Assembly (NCBI GenBank): GCA_040772905.1
Contig: JAXGXJ010000008.1
Location: forward strand, 62,001-126,000
From: JAXGXJ01 sp040772905
GTDB taxonomy: Bacteria; Actinomycetota; Thermoleophilia; RBG-16-64-13
DNA length: 64,000 bases
Reading direction: 5' to 3'
Made by a program: the position numbers and the translations under genes. This document shows positions 1-8,352 of the stretch, piece after piece (within the stretch, counting starts at the first letter, position 1; every line of letters starts with the position of its first letter). A model generated the notes under the pieces. It was given only the letters and a program-made list of their open reading frames with translations. It did not search any database and was not told the DNA's origin.

Positions 1-712
1 CTTCTACGCCGGCAATTTCGCCGACGGCTTGGCGGACATGCTGCGTGAGGGTCTGAGCGTCACGCACATCTATATGGACCTCGGCGTGAGCAGCATGCAG
101 GTGGACACGCCGGAGAGGGGGTTCTCGTACAACTACGACGCGCCTCTCGACATGCGCATGGACCCCTCCTTGCAGGTGACCGCCGCGGAGATCCTCAACA
201 CTTGGACGGAACAGGCGCTCGCCGACCTGTTCGGCATCTACGGTGAGGAGCGGTATTCCCGCCGCATCGCGCGGGCGATCGTCATGCGCCGGCGCACGAT
301 CCCGTTCGAGCGCACCGCCGAGTTGGTGGAGACTATCAAGCGTGCCATCCCCACCCCGGCGCGTTTCGGCGCAGGGAATCCGGCGCGGCGTGTGTTCCAG
401 GCGCTGCGGATCGAGGTCAACGACGAGTTGAACAGCCTCCGTCGCGCTCTTCCTGAGGCCTTCGCTCTGCTTGAGCCGGGCGGGGTGCTGGCGGTCATAA
501 GCTTCCATTCCCTGGAAGACCGCATCGTCAAGGAGTTCTTCGTAGACAAGGCGCGGGGCTGCACCTGTCCGCCGGATTTCCCGGTGTGCATCTGTGGAGG
601 CAAGGTGGAGGGTGACGTCCTGACGCGCAAAGCCATCGTCCCTGGCCCCCGCGAACTGGAGAGCAATCCGCGTTCCAGTTCGGCCAAGTTGCGGGCCGTG
701 CGAAAGGTCTGA
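1..712 (+). CDS. rsmH: 16S rRNA (cytosine-1402-N4)-methyltransferase RsmH, 5' end cut by window
   Basis: N4-methylates C1402 of 16S rRNA with S-adenosylmethionine; it is normally an early gene of the dcw cluster. The open frame runs from the window edge (first full codon at base 2) for 236 visible residues, so the start and probably the SAM-binding glycine motif lie outside. Visible family blocks are DLGVSSMQ, RGFSY..DAPLDMRMD, YGEER, the PARRVFQALRIEVN block, and GGVLAVISFHSLEDRIVK, followed by a CxC..C.C stretch near the end, as usual for RsmH. ftsL starts 10 bases downstream, the standard order. Identity is secure; only the missing N-terminus is unknown. Confidence 0.96.
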   Translation, partial: FYAGNFADGLADMLREGLSVTHIYMDLGVSSMQVDTPERGFSYNYDAPLDMRMDPSLQVTAAEILNTWTEQALADLFGIYGEERYSRRIARAIVMRRRTIPFERTAELVETIKRAIPTPARFGAGNPARRVFQALRIEVNDELNSLRRALPEAFALLEPGGVLAVISFHSLEDRIVKEFFVDKARGCTCPPDFPVCICGGKVEGDVLTRKAIVPGPRELESNPRSSSAKLRAVRKV

Positions 713-722
713 GGAAGCTCTG

Positions 723-1253
723 ATGCCCACAGCCACGCGCGCCAACTGGATCGCGGCTCTGGAGGAAGGTCTGGAGCCTTCCGCGGCTGCACGCAGAAGC
801 GCCGCCCGCAGCGCCAAGCGCGACACGGGGAGGAGTCCCGTACATTCTCAGGCGGCGCGCTATTACGGACGCGAGGCCACCGCACGCGTACCTCAGGTGA
901 CAGTGGAGGTCGAGACTCAAGAGTCTCGACCTGAGCTGAAGGTCGTTACCCGGCGCCGCCCGCGTCGGGGGGCTATCTCGGCAGTGATCCTCTTCGCCGT
1001 CCTCTTGGTGGCTGTGGGCGTGGTGACCCCCATGCTGGTGGGGGCGGCGGCTACCGGCGTCGAGTCGAGTGTCGGCCGCCTGGAGCGGCAGGAGAAGGAA
1101 CTCACAGCGTCTGTGTCGGCGCTCTCCGCTCAAGTCTCGGCCCTGTCGGCGCCGGAGAGGGTGGCCGAACAGGCTGAGGACATCGGTCTGGGTCCGGCGG
1201 TGGAGGTCCGGTACCTGGAACTGGAGGATTACATCTCGGTTGCCGGCCGGTGA
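723..1253 (+). CDS. ftsL: FtsL-like septum protein
   Basis: Small bitopic divisome protein of 176 residues. About 80 mostly basic or polar cytoplasmic residues precede one membrane segment (about residues 84-110). A short heptad-like coiled coil follows (SVGRLERQEKELTASVSALSAQV, about 115-140), then a tail with an AEDIGLGPA motif typical of FtsL/DivIC proteins. In the family it forms a complex with FtsQ/DivIB and FtsB/DivIC that activates FtsW-FtsI. Sequence conservation is low, so the call rests on topology and on its position between rsmH and ftsI. Its stop overlaps the next start (GTGA at 1250). The long N-terminal extension is common in Actinomycetota. Confidence 0.82.
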   Translation: MPTATRANWIAALEEGLEPSAAARRSAARSAKRDTGRSPVHSQAARYYGREATARVPQVTVEVETQESRPELKVVTRRRPRRGAISAVILFAVLLVAVGVVTPMLVGAAATGVESSVGRLERQEKELTASVSALSAQVSALSAPERVAEQAEDIGLGPAVEVRYLELEDYISVAGR

Positions 1254-2920
1254 CCCGGTTGAGCCTTCGGCCCAGCAACAAGCGTCTGGCCCTCTTCATG
1301 GGCTTCGCCGTGGTGTTCCTGCTCGCCCTGTTCGCGCGTACCTTCTACGTGCAGGTGGTGGCTGCCCCGGACCTCAAAGCCAAGGCTGAGAGCCAGTACA
1401 GTCGCACGCTGTGCATCGATGCGGCCCGGGGGGTCATCTACGACCGCGATGGCAGCCGCTTGGCGGTCTCTCAATCCACGGCGACCGTATACGCCAATCC
1501 CAAACAGGTGGAGGATGCGGCCGATACGGCTCGCCGGTTGGCGCCGCTCATCGGTCGTCCGGCGCACGAGGTTCTGGAGAAGCTCTCCACTGACTCAGGC
1601 TTCGTGTATCTGGCGCGGAAGATCCCCTTGGACAAAGGGGACGAGGTGAAGGCTCTGGACCTGCCCGGGGTGCTTGTTTGTGGTGAGGATAAGCGTGTCT
1701 ACCCCACCAAGGCGTTGGCGCCCCAGGTGTTGGGGTACGTGGGCACCGACAACGAGGGTCTGGCTGGTCTGGAGCTGCAGTATGACGAGCTGCTCTCGGG
1801 TACCCCCGGGGAACTGCGGGTGGTGAGCGACCGGGTGGGTAACCGGCTCTCCACAACCTCGCTGCAGGAAGCCGTCCCGGGCACCTCGATCACGCTCACC
1901 ATCGACCAGGACATCCAGTTCGAGGTGGAGCGGGTGTTGGCGAGGGTGGTGGAGGAGTTCAAGGCCAAGAAGGCCTGCGCTGTGGTGCTTGAGCCTGCCA
2001 CCGGAGAGATCCTGGCCATGGCGAACACACCGACCTTCGACACGAACATCTTTCCGAGCGTCGCGGAGAAAGACCGGCGGAACTCGGTCGTGACCGATCA
2101 GTACGAGCCCGGCTCCACCTTCAAGATGGTGGTGGCCGCGGGTGCGCTGGAAGCCGGGCTGGTGACGCCGTCGACCACGTTCACACTGGGGCCGACCATC
2201 CAGGTCTACGACCGGGTGGTACATGAAGCCCACGACGACGTGCCAGCGGTCCGCGAGTTGAGTGTCACCGACATCTTGGCCCAGTCATCCAATGTAGGGG
2301 CTGTCACCCTGGGTCAGAAGCTGGGCAAGGACCGCCTGGTGGACATTATCGAGAGGTTCGGCTTCACACAGAAGCTGGGCATCGATTTCCCGGGCGAGGC
2401 CGAGGGTTCGATGCTCCCGCGCGAGAAGTGGTCGGGCACCACCATCGCCAACGTGCCCATCGGCCAAGGCATCTCTGCCAGCCCGCTGCAGCTCGCGGCC
2501 TCGTACGCAGCCATAGCCAACGACGGTGTCTTGGTGCAGCCTCATCTGGTCCGAGATGTCACGCAGCCGTGGACCCGCCGCGTAGTGAGCGAACGAGTGG
2601 CCACGCAGCTACGCACCATGCTGGCTGTGACCGTGGAAGACGGCACGGGCACCAACGCCCAGGTCGCCGGCTATGAGGTGGCCGGCAAGACCGGGACCGC
2701 GCAGAAAGTAGACGAGGTGAACGGCGGCTACGCCGACGATCGCTTCATGGCCTCGTTCGTGGGGATGGTGCCTGCCGACGACCCTGCCCTGGTCATCTTG
2801 GTCATGGTCGACGAACCCTCCACCGAGCACTTGGGGGCACGGGTCGCGGCGCCCGCGTTCGCGGAGATCGCAGGGCTGTCGCTGCGCATCCTGGGCGTAC
2901 CTCCGAACAGCGGGGAGTGA
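1250..2920 (+). CDS. ftsI: Peptidoglycan transpeptidase FtsI (class B penicillin-binding protein)
   Basis: Septal peptidoglycan cross-linking enzyme, 556 residues. An N-terminal membrane anchor (about residues 14-35) is followed by the PBP dimerisation domain (RGVIYDRDGSRLAVS near 60-75) and a transpeptidase domain. The three active-site motifs are intact: STFK at 289-292 (acylated Ser), SSN at 346-348 and KTGT at 480-483. No C-terminal PASTA domain is present. The GTG start overlaps the ftsL stop and the stop overlaps the proposed murE start, implying translational coupling. It should act with FtsW, encoded 5.4 kb downstream. The placement in dcw supports FtsI over an elongation-type PBP2. 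Confidence 0.95.
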   Translation: MTRLSLRPSNKRLALFMGFAVVFLLALFARTFYVQVVAAPDLKAKAESQYSRTLCIDAARGVIYDRDGSRLAVSQSTATVYANPKQVEDAADTARRLAPLIGRPAHEVLEKLSTDSGFVYLARKIPLDKGDEVKALDLPGVLVCGEDKRVYPTKALAPQVLGYVGTDNEGLAGLELQYDELLSGTPGELRVVSDRVGNRLSTTSLQEAVPGTSITLTIDQDIQFEVERVLARVVEEFKAKKACAVVLEPATGEILAMANTPTFDTNIFPSVAEKDRRNSVVTDQYEPGSTFKMVVAAGALEAGLVTPSTTFTLGPTIQVYDRVVHEAHDDVPAVRELSVTDILAQSSNVGAVTLGQKLGKDRLVDIIERFGFTQKLGIDFPGEAEGSMLPREKWSGTTIANVPIGQGISASPLQLAASYAAIANDGVLVQPHLVRDVTQPWTRRVVSERVATQLRTMLAVTVEDGTGTNAQVAGYEVAGKTGTAQKVDEVNGGYADDRFMASFVGMVPADDPALVILVMVDEPSTEHLGARVAAPAFAEIAGLSLRILGVPPNSGE

Positions 2921-4482
2921 GTGGGCGGACAGGCGCGTTCGATGCCACCATGTACGGCCCGGGGGCCAAGGCGATGATGGTAGAATCCAGACACGTGAGA
3001 CTGAGCGACCTATTCAGCACCCTACCCCAAAGCCGCATCTCCGGCCCGGCCGACATCCCCATCGGCGACCTCTGCTATCGCAGCGACCAAGTGGCGCCGG
3101 ACAGCCTTTTCTTCTGCGTGCCGGGATTCGTTCGTGATGGGCATGATTTCGCTGCGGACGCCGTCGCCAGGGGTGCTGCGGCGCTCTGCGTGGAGCGGCT
3201 GCTGGAGCTTCCTGTGCCCCAGGTCGTCGTCCCTTCCGTGCGCCGCGCCATGGGGCCGGTAGCCTCGGTGTTTCACGGGCATCCGAGCGCACACCTGCTC
3301 ACGGCCGGCATCACGGGGACCAACGGCAAGACCACGTCGGCGTTCCTGGTAGCGCACCTGCTCGACCGAGCAGGGGCCAGGGCGGGGCTCATGGGCACCA
3401 TCGAGCGGAGAGTGGGCGGGGTGTCCACCTCGGCCGCGCGTACCACGCCCGAGGCGCTCGATATCCAGCGCGACCTGGCGGCTATGGTGGAGGCTGGCGA
3501 CAAGGCCGTGGTGATGGAGGTCTCGTCGCACGCTCTCGACCTGGGCCGTGTGCTAGGGGTCCGCTTTGGGGCCATCGCCTTCACCAATCTCACCCAAGAC
3601 CACTTGGACTATCACCAGACACTCGACGCCTACTTCGAGGCCAAGAGACTGCTGTTCACAGACCCGGTCTACACCGGCGATACGGCGGTGGCCGTGATCA
3701 ACCTGGATGACGCGTACGGACGCAGGTTGGCGGCCGAGTACCCGTCCGAACGCCTGCTGACGTTCTCCACCGATGCAGCTGCCACGACGGCCGCCGATCT
3801 GGTCATGCGCGATTACGTGATCGATGCCGCGGGCACGCACGGCGTACTTCTGACCTCCAAGTGGGGGGAGCACGAAGTGATGAGCCCCCTCGTGGGCGGC
3901 TTCAATGTGGCCAACGCGCTCACCGCGCTGGGCATCGGCTTGGGTCTGGGGCTCGACCTACGGAGCATGCTCAACGACCTTCGCGCTTTCTCCGGGGTGC
4001 CGGGCCGGATGGAACGGGTGGATGCCGGTCAACCGTTCGCCGTGTTGGTCGACTACGCACATACGCCCGACTCGGTGCGCAACGTCCTTGTGACGGCCCG
4101 GGCGCTCACCTCGGGGAGGCTCCTGGCGGTGTTGGGTTGCGGTGGAGACCGCGACCGGAGCAAGCGGCCTCAGATGGGCCGCCAGGCCGAGGCTTTGGCC
4201 GACAGGGTGTTCGTCACGTCCGACAATCCGCGCAGCGAGGATCCAGAAGCCATCATCGCCGAGATCTTGGCCGGCATGGACGAGCCCTCCCGGGCGGTGG
4301 TGGACGCCGACCGGCGGGCATCGATGAAGGCGGCGTTGGCGGATGCCCATCCGGGAGATGTGGTGCTCATCCTGGGCAAGGGCCACGAGTCCGGCCAAGA
4401 GTTCGCCGACCACAAGATCCCCTTCGATGACCGCCAGGTGGCACGGCAGGTGCTCGAGGAGCTGCGAGGGGCGGCAGGATGA
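2917..4482 (+). CDS. murE: UDP-MurNAc-tripeptide synthetase MurE
   Basis: ATP-dependent ligase adding the third amino acid to UDP-MurNAc-L-Ala-D-Glu in the cytoplasm. The Mur ligase P-loop GTNGKTT is at residues 134-140. A DNPR motif at 436-439, followed by SEDP, is the signature of enzymes that add meso-diaminopimelate rather than lysine. Length (521) is normal. The start is uncertain. GTG 2917 gives the GTGA overlap seen along this operon, but residues 1-26 do not look conserved. GTG 2995 (VRLSDLF) sits 8 bases after a TAGAAT -10 element with no Shine-Dalgarno sequence and may be a leaderless start. The stop overlaps murF (ATGA). Confidence 0.95.
   Translation: MSGRTGAFDATMYGPGAKAMMVESRHVRLSDLFSTLPQSRISGPADIPIGDLCYRSDQVAPDSLFFCVPGFVRDGHDFAADAVARGAAALCVERLLELPVPQVVVPSVRRAMGPVASVFHGHPSAHLLTAGITGTNGKTTSAFLVAHLLDRAGARAGLMGTIERRVGGVSTSAARTTPEALDIQRDLAAMVEAGDKAVVMEVSSHALDLGRVLGVRFGAIAFTNLTQDHLDYHQTLDAYFEAKRLLFTDPVYTGDTAVAVINLDDAYGRRLAAEYPSERLLTFSTDAAATTAADLVMRDYVIDAAGTHGVLLTSKWGEHEVMSPLVGGFNVANALTALGIGLGLGLDLRSMLNDLRAFSGVPGRMERVDAGQPFAVLVDYAHTPDSVRNVLVTARALTSGRLLAVLGCGGDRDRSKRPQMGRQAEALADRVFVTSDNPRSEDPEAIIAEILAGMDEPSRAVVDADRRASMKAALADAHPGDVVLILGKGHESGQEFADHKIPFDDRQVARQVLEELRGAAG
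2978..2986 (+). promoter_or_regulatory. Extended -10 element before an internal GTG of murE
   Basis: TGGTAGAAT is an extended -10 (TGnTANNNT) lying 8 bases upstream of GTG 2995. No clear -35 box is visible. If used, the transcript would begin within 1-2 bases of that GTG, giving a leaderless murE message internal to the operon. This is inference from the motif only. Confidence 0.35.
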
Positions 4483-5924
4483 TCGCCCTCTCCTCGGAGG
4501 AGGTGGCCGCCGCTCTGGGGATCGATCGCCCGGCCGCGCCGGTCACCGGAGTGAGCATCGACACACGCACGCTGAAGCCTGGGGACCTGTATGTGGCTCT
4601 GCGCGGAGAGCGGCACGACGGGCACGACTTCGTCGAAGCCGCATTGGGGGCAGGGGCCGTTGCTGCGGTCGTGAGTGAGGACGCAGCGCTCGATCGGCGA
4701 CTCGACCCCGCTCTGCACGGTCGTCTCTTGACCGTCCCTGACACCCTGCAGGCGCTGGGCTCGCTCGCACGCGCCGTCAGGCGGAAGAGCGGGGTGATGG
4801 TGGTGGCCGTCACGGGGAGTGCCGGCAAGACCAGCACAAAGGACTTGGTGGCCGCTCTGGCCGCCCGGGCGCGTCGAGTGGTCGCTACGACCGCCAACCA
4901 GAATAACGAGGTGGGTGTGCCCCTGACCCTGCTGTCGGTCGATCGCCAGACCGAACTGGTCGTGGTGGAGATGGGCATGCGGGGATCGGGACAGATCGCG
5001 GCCTTGGCCTCAGTGGCCGAGCCCGACGTAGGTGTCATCACCAACGTATATCCAGTCCACCTTGAACTTCTGGGGTCGCTTGAGGCTATAGCTGAAGCGA
5101 AGGCTGAACTTCTGGCGGCTCTGGGAGAGGCGTGCGTGGGTGTGGTCCCGGTGGGTGCCGAGATCCTCGAGCCTTACCGTCGTAACGCAGTCTGCCGAGT
5201 GGTGAGTTTCGGCTTCGGCTCGGGTGACGAGGCCGCGGATGTATGGGGATGCCTGGAAGAGGGCACAGGCGGCGGGGGCCCGCGTCTTCGGGTTCGTTGG
5301 CCTGAAGCGGAGGCTGAGGTAGATGTTCCCTTTGTGTCTCGACATCGACTTGAGAACACGATGGCGGCCGTTGCCGCGTGCTACGGTGCCGGACTGCCGG
5401 TGGAGGAGTGCCTACGAGGCCTGAGTGACGTGGTGTTCACGGGTGGTCGGGGCGAACTCGTGGAGGCCGGCGAGTGGCTGTTGGTGAACGACACGTACAA
5501 CGCCAATCCGGCCGCCGTCCAGGCGGCTCTGGACGACCTGGTCGACGCCGCCGCCGCTCGGGGCAGGCGCCCGGTGGCGGTGTTGGGCGACATGTTGGAG
5601 CTGGGGACGGAGGAAGAGCGCTTCCACTACGAGTGCGGCGTATACGCGGCGGAGGCGGGAGTGCGCGTGCTGTGGGCGGTGGGCCGCCTGTCGTGTGCGA
5701 CTGCGGCCGGCTTTGCCGACGCTGCCGGGGAAGGTCAGACCGTGGGTCACGTAGAAAGTGTTCACGATGTCACAGAGGTGCGGGCAGGTCTGCGGTCCGG
5801 TGACATGATCCTGTTCAAGGCTTCGCGGAGTGTGGGGCTGGAGGCGATGGTCTCTGCGTTGGAGCGGATGGCCGCCCAAGACGTGGCCGGGCCGACCTCG
5901 ACGGGCCGAGGTGACGTGAGATGA
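4479..5924 (+). CDS. murF: UDP-MurNAc-tripeptide:D-Ala-D-Ala ligase MurF
   Basis: Adds D-Ala-D-Ala to complete the UDP-MurNAc pentapeptide. The protein has 481 residues with the three Mur ligase domains: an N-terminal substrate-binding domain (SIDTRTLKPGDLYVAL), a central ATPase with P-loop GSAGKT at 113-118 and the NQNNEVGVPLT block, and a C-terminal domain with NDTYNANPAA and GDMLELG. The ATG lies inside the murE stop (ATGA), and the stop overlaps mraY in the same way, so murE-murF-mraY are probably translated in a coupled fashion. All family blocks are intact. Confidence 0.96.
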   Translation: MIALSSEEVAAALGIDRPAAPVTGVSIDTRTLKPGDLYVALRGERHDGHDFVEAALGAGAVAAVVSEDAALDRRLDPALHGRLLTVPDTLQALGSLARAVRRKSGVMVVAVTGSAGKTSTKDLVAALAARARRVVATTANQNNEVGVPLTLLSVDRQTELVVVEMGMRGSGQIAALASVAEPDVGVITNVYPVHLELLGSLEAIAEAKAELLAALGEACVGVVPVGAEILEPYRRNAVCRVVSFGFGSGDEAADVWGCLEEGTGGGGPRLRVRWPEAEAEVDVPFVSRHRLENTMAAVAACYGAGLPVEECLRGLSDVVFTGGRGELVEAGEWLLVNDTYNANPAAVQAALDDLVDAAAARGRRPVAVLGDMLELGTEEERFHYECGVYAAEAGVRVLWAVGRLSCATAAGFADAAGEGQTVGHVESVHDVTEVRAGLRSGDMILFKASRSVGLEAMVSALERMAAQDVAGPTSTGRGDVR

Positions 5925-6895
5925 TCAAGATACTGGCGGCGACCCTGGTCGCTGTCGTCATAGCGATGCTGGCAGGACCACGTTTTATCAAGTGGCTGCA
6001 CAGGCGGGGGATCGGGCAGAACATCCGGGAGGTCGGACCGGAGCACAGCTCCAAGCAAGGCACCCCCACCATGGGTGGGATGCTCATACTGGTCGCCGCT
6101 CTCATCCCGTACCTCATCTTCGCCAGCAAGACCGTACCTAGCCTGGTGGTGTTCATCCTCACCTTCGGATCGGGCGCCATCGGCCTGGCGGACGACCTGC
6201 TCAAGCAGCGCAAGCAACGCTCCTTGGGGCTGAGCGGCAAGGTGAAGTTGGGCCTGCAGGTGCCGCTGGTGGTGATCGCCGTGTTCATGGCGCTGACCTG
6301 GGGCGGGGTGGATGACTCTCTGGGCGTGCCCTTCGTGCGCGAGACCCTGGGCATCGGGCTCTTCTACTACGTGTTCGCCTTCATACTCATCGCGGGATTC
6401 TCGAACGCAGTCAATCTCACCGATGGCTTGGACGGTCTGGCGGCCGGCACGGTGGCGGTGGCGTTGTTCGCGTGCGCAGGCATCGCGTACCTTAGGGGCG
6501 AGAACGACCTTGCCATCCTGGCGGCATGCCTGACCGGGGCGTCGTTGGGATTCCTCTGGTACAACTCGCATCCGGCATCGGTGTTCATGGGGGATACCGG
6601 TTCGTTGGCCCTGGGGGCCGCGTTGGCGGGCATGGCCGTGGCCACGCAGACCGAGATCCTGGTGCTGCTCATCGGGGGGCTGTTCGTGGTGGAGGCCCTC
6701 AGCGTCATGGTCCAGGTCTTCAGTTTCCGCGTCTTCCACAAACGTGTCTTCCTCATGACCCCCATCCACCATCATTTCGAACTCAAGGGTTGGTCGGAGA
6801 CCAAGATCATCGTGCGCTTCTGGATAATCTCGGCGCTCCTGGCCGCAGCAGGCCTGACCCTCTACTACCTCAGCTTTAACCAGGGGATACGGTGA
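5921..6895 (+). CDS. mraY: Phospho-MurNAc-pentapeptide translocase MraY
   Basis: Integral membrane enzyme transferring phospho-MurNAc-pentapeptide to undecaprenyl phosphate to make lipid I. It has 324 residues and about ten hydrophobic segments. Diagnostic blocks are KQGTPTMGG near residue 45, the paired aspartates DD at 91-92, NLTDGLDG at 165-172, the FMGDTGSLALG loop, and the HHHFELKGW block near 285 that is characteristic of MraY. ATG overlaps murF and the stop overlaps murD (GTGA). Length and motifs fit the family exactly. Confidence 0.96.
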   Translation: MIKILAATLVAVVIAMLAGPRFIKWLHRRGIGQNIREVGPEHSSKQGTPTMGGMLILVAALIPYLIFASKTVPSLVVFILTFGSGAIGLADDLLKQRKQRSLGLSGKVKLGLQVPLVVIAVFMALTWGGVDDSLGVPFVRETLGIGLFYYVFAFILIAGFSNAVNLTDGLDGLAAGTVAVALFACAGIAYLRGENDLAILAACLTGASLGFLWYNSHPASVFMGDTGSLALGAALAGMAVATQTEILVLLIGGLFVVEALSVMVQVFSFRVFHKRVFLMTPIHHHFELKGWSETKIIVRFWIISALLAAAGLTLYYLSFNQGIR

Positions 6896-8352
6896 CGGGC
6901 GCCGCTGCTCATAGGGCGGGTGGAGGCGCGGCCGGGCACGGGACGGGGCTGCCGGCGGACGTGAGCCGCATCCTGGTGCTGGGGGCGAGTCGCTCTGGCT
7001 CCGCGGCCGCCGCCGGTGTGCGCGCGCTCGGCCTGGACGTCGTTCTGAGCGACCGCAAGGAGGCCTCGGCCATTCCCGGCCTCGAGCAGCTGATCGCCAC
7101 CGGTGTCGAGTTCCGCACCGAGGAGCGGCTCGCATCCGACTGGCCGGACGTCCAGTTGGTGATCAAGAGCCCTGGTGTGCCGAACCAGGCCTGGATGGTG
7201 GGAGCGGCTCGCGATCGCGGCCTTCCCGTGTGGAGCGAGATCGAACTGGCGTACGCACTCCTCCCCAATCCCTTCGACGCCGTCACCGGCACCAACGGCA
7301 AGACCACCACCACGGCGTTGCTGGGGCATCTGTTCGAGTCGGCAGGTCGACCGGTACGGGTCCTGGGCAATATCGGCACCGCGGTGACCTCGGTGGTGGG
7401 CAGTGCGGCTCCCGACGAGGAGTTGGTGGTCGAGGTGTCGAGCTTCCAGCTGGAGGATGTCCATAGCTTCAGGCCGGCTGCGGGGGTCTTCCTGAACCTC
7501 ACTCCGGACCATCTCGACCGACATGGCAGTATGGAGGGCTATCTGGCCTGCAAAGCCACCCTCTTCGCCCGCCAGGGCCCAGGGGATGTGGCCGTACTCA
7601 ACCTGGCCGATCCGGCGGTGGCCGCTCTCGGCCGGGGGCTGCGGGAGAAGCCGCAGGGACCGAGAGTGTCGTTCTTCGCGGTGTCCCCCGACACCGAGTG
7701 GCACGGTGCCCGCCCGGATTCCTGGGTGGAAGCGGGTTGGTTGGTCTTGGAGCACGAACGTTTGCTGCCGGCGGACGGTCTGCGCATCCCGGGCAGGCAT
7801 AACCTGGAGAACGCACTGGCGGCCGCCGCGGCGGCGTTGGGAAGAGGGGTCCCTCGGGCGGCTGTGGCCGAGGGTCTGCGCACGTTCCGCGGAGTGCCGC
7901 ACCGTCTGGAGCCGGTGGACACCGTGGCGGGCGTGCTCTACGTGAACGACAGCAAGGCCACCAATGTCGACGCCACGTTGACGGCGTTGCGAGCCTATCC
8001 CGAGGGGACTCACCTCATCTTGGGCGGGCGTGACAAGGCGTCCGATTATCGTCCGGTGGCCAGGGCGTGTGCGCGGGGGTGCAGAGGGGTGTATCTCATC
8101 GGCGAGGCGACACCCCTTGTCGCCGACGCGTTCGCGCAGGTACGTGGCGAGGAGGGCATGGCCTCCGTCCCGCAGCCGATGGAGTGCGACGACCTCGAGA
8201 CGGCGGTCCGCACCGCTGCGTCGCGCGCCCGCTCGGGCGAGACCGTACTGCTGGCTCCGGCATGCGCGAGTTTCGACCAGTACAGCGGCTTCGAGGAGCG
8301 AGGCGATCATTTTCGGGCCCTGGTGAAGACATTGGCGGAGGGACAGCGGTGA
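6892..8352 (+). CDS. murD: UDP-MurNAc-L-alanine:D-glutamate ligase MurD
   Basis: Adds D-glutamate to UDP-MurNAc-L-Ala. The protein has 486 residues with an N-terminal Rossmann-like UDP-binding domain (ILVLGASRSGSAAA near 25), ATPase P-loop GTNGKTT at 133-139, the GNIGTA block, LNLTPDHLDRH, and a C-terminal domain with NDSKATNVDAT and ILGGRDKASDY. About 24 residues precede the conserved core, so an internal start (for example GTG 6961) is possible. GTG 6892 gives the overlap typical of this operon. The stop overlaps the ftsW start. Confidence 0.95.
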   Translation: MTGAAAHRAGGGAAGHGTGLPADVSRILVLGASRSGSAAAAGVRALGLDVVLSDRKEASAIPGLEQLIATGVEFRTEERLASDWPDVQLVIKSPGVPNQAWMVGAARDRGLPVWSEIELAYALLPNPFDAVTGTNGKTTTTALLGHLFESAGRPVRVLGNIGTAVTSVVGSAAPDEELVVEVSSFQLEDVHSFRPAAGVFLNLTPDHLDRHGSMEGYLACKATLFARQGPGDVAVLNLADPAVAALGRGLREKPQGPRVSFFAVSPDTEWHGARPDSWVEAGWLVLEHERLLPADGLRIPGRHNLENALAAAAAALGRGVPRAAVAEGLRTFRGVPHRLEPVDTVAGVLYVNDSKATNVDATLTALRAYPEGTHLILGGRDKASDYRPVARACARGCRGVYLIGEATPLVADAFAQVRGEEGMASVPQPMECDDLETAVRTAASRARSGETVLLAPACASFDQYSGFEERGDHFRALVKTLAEGQR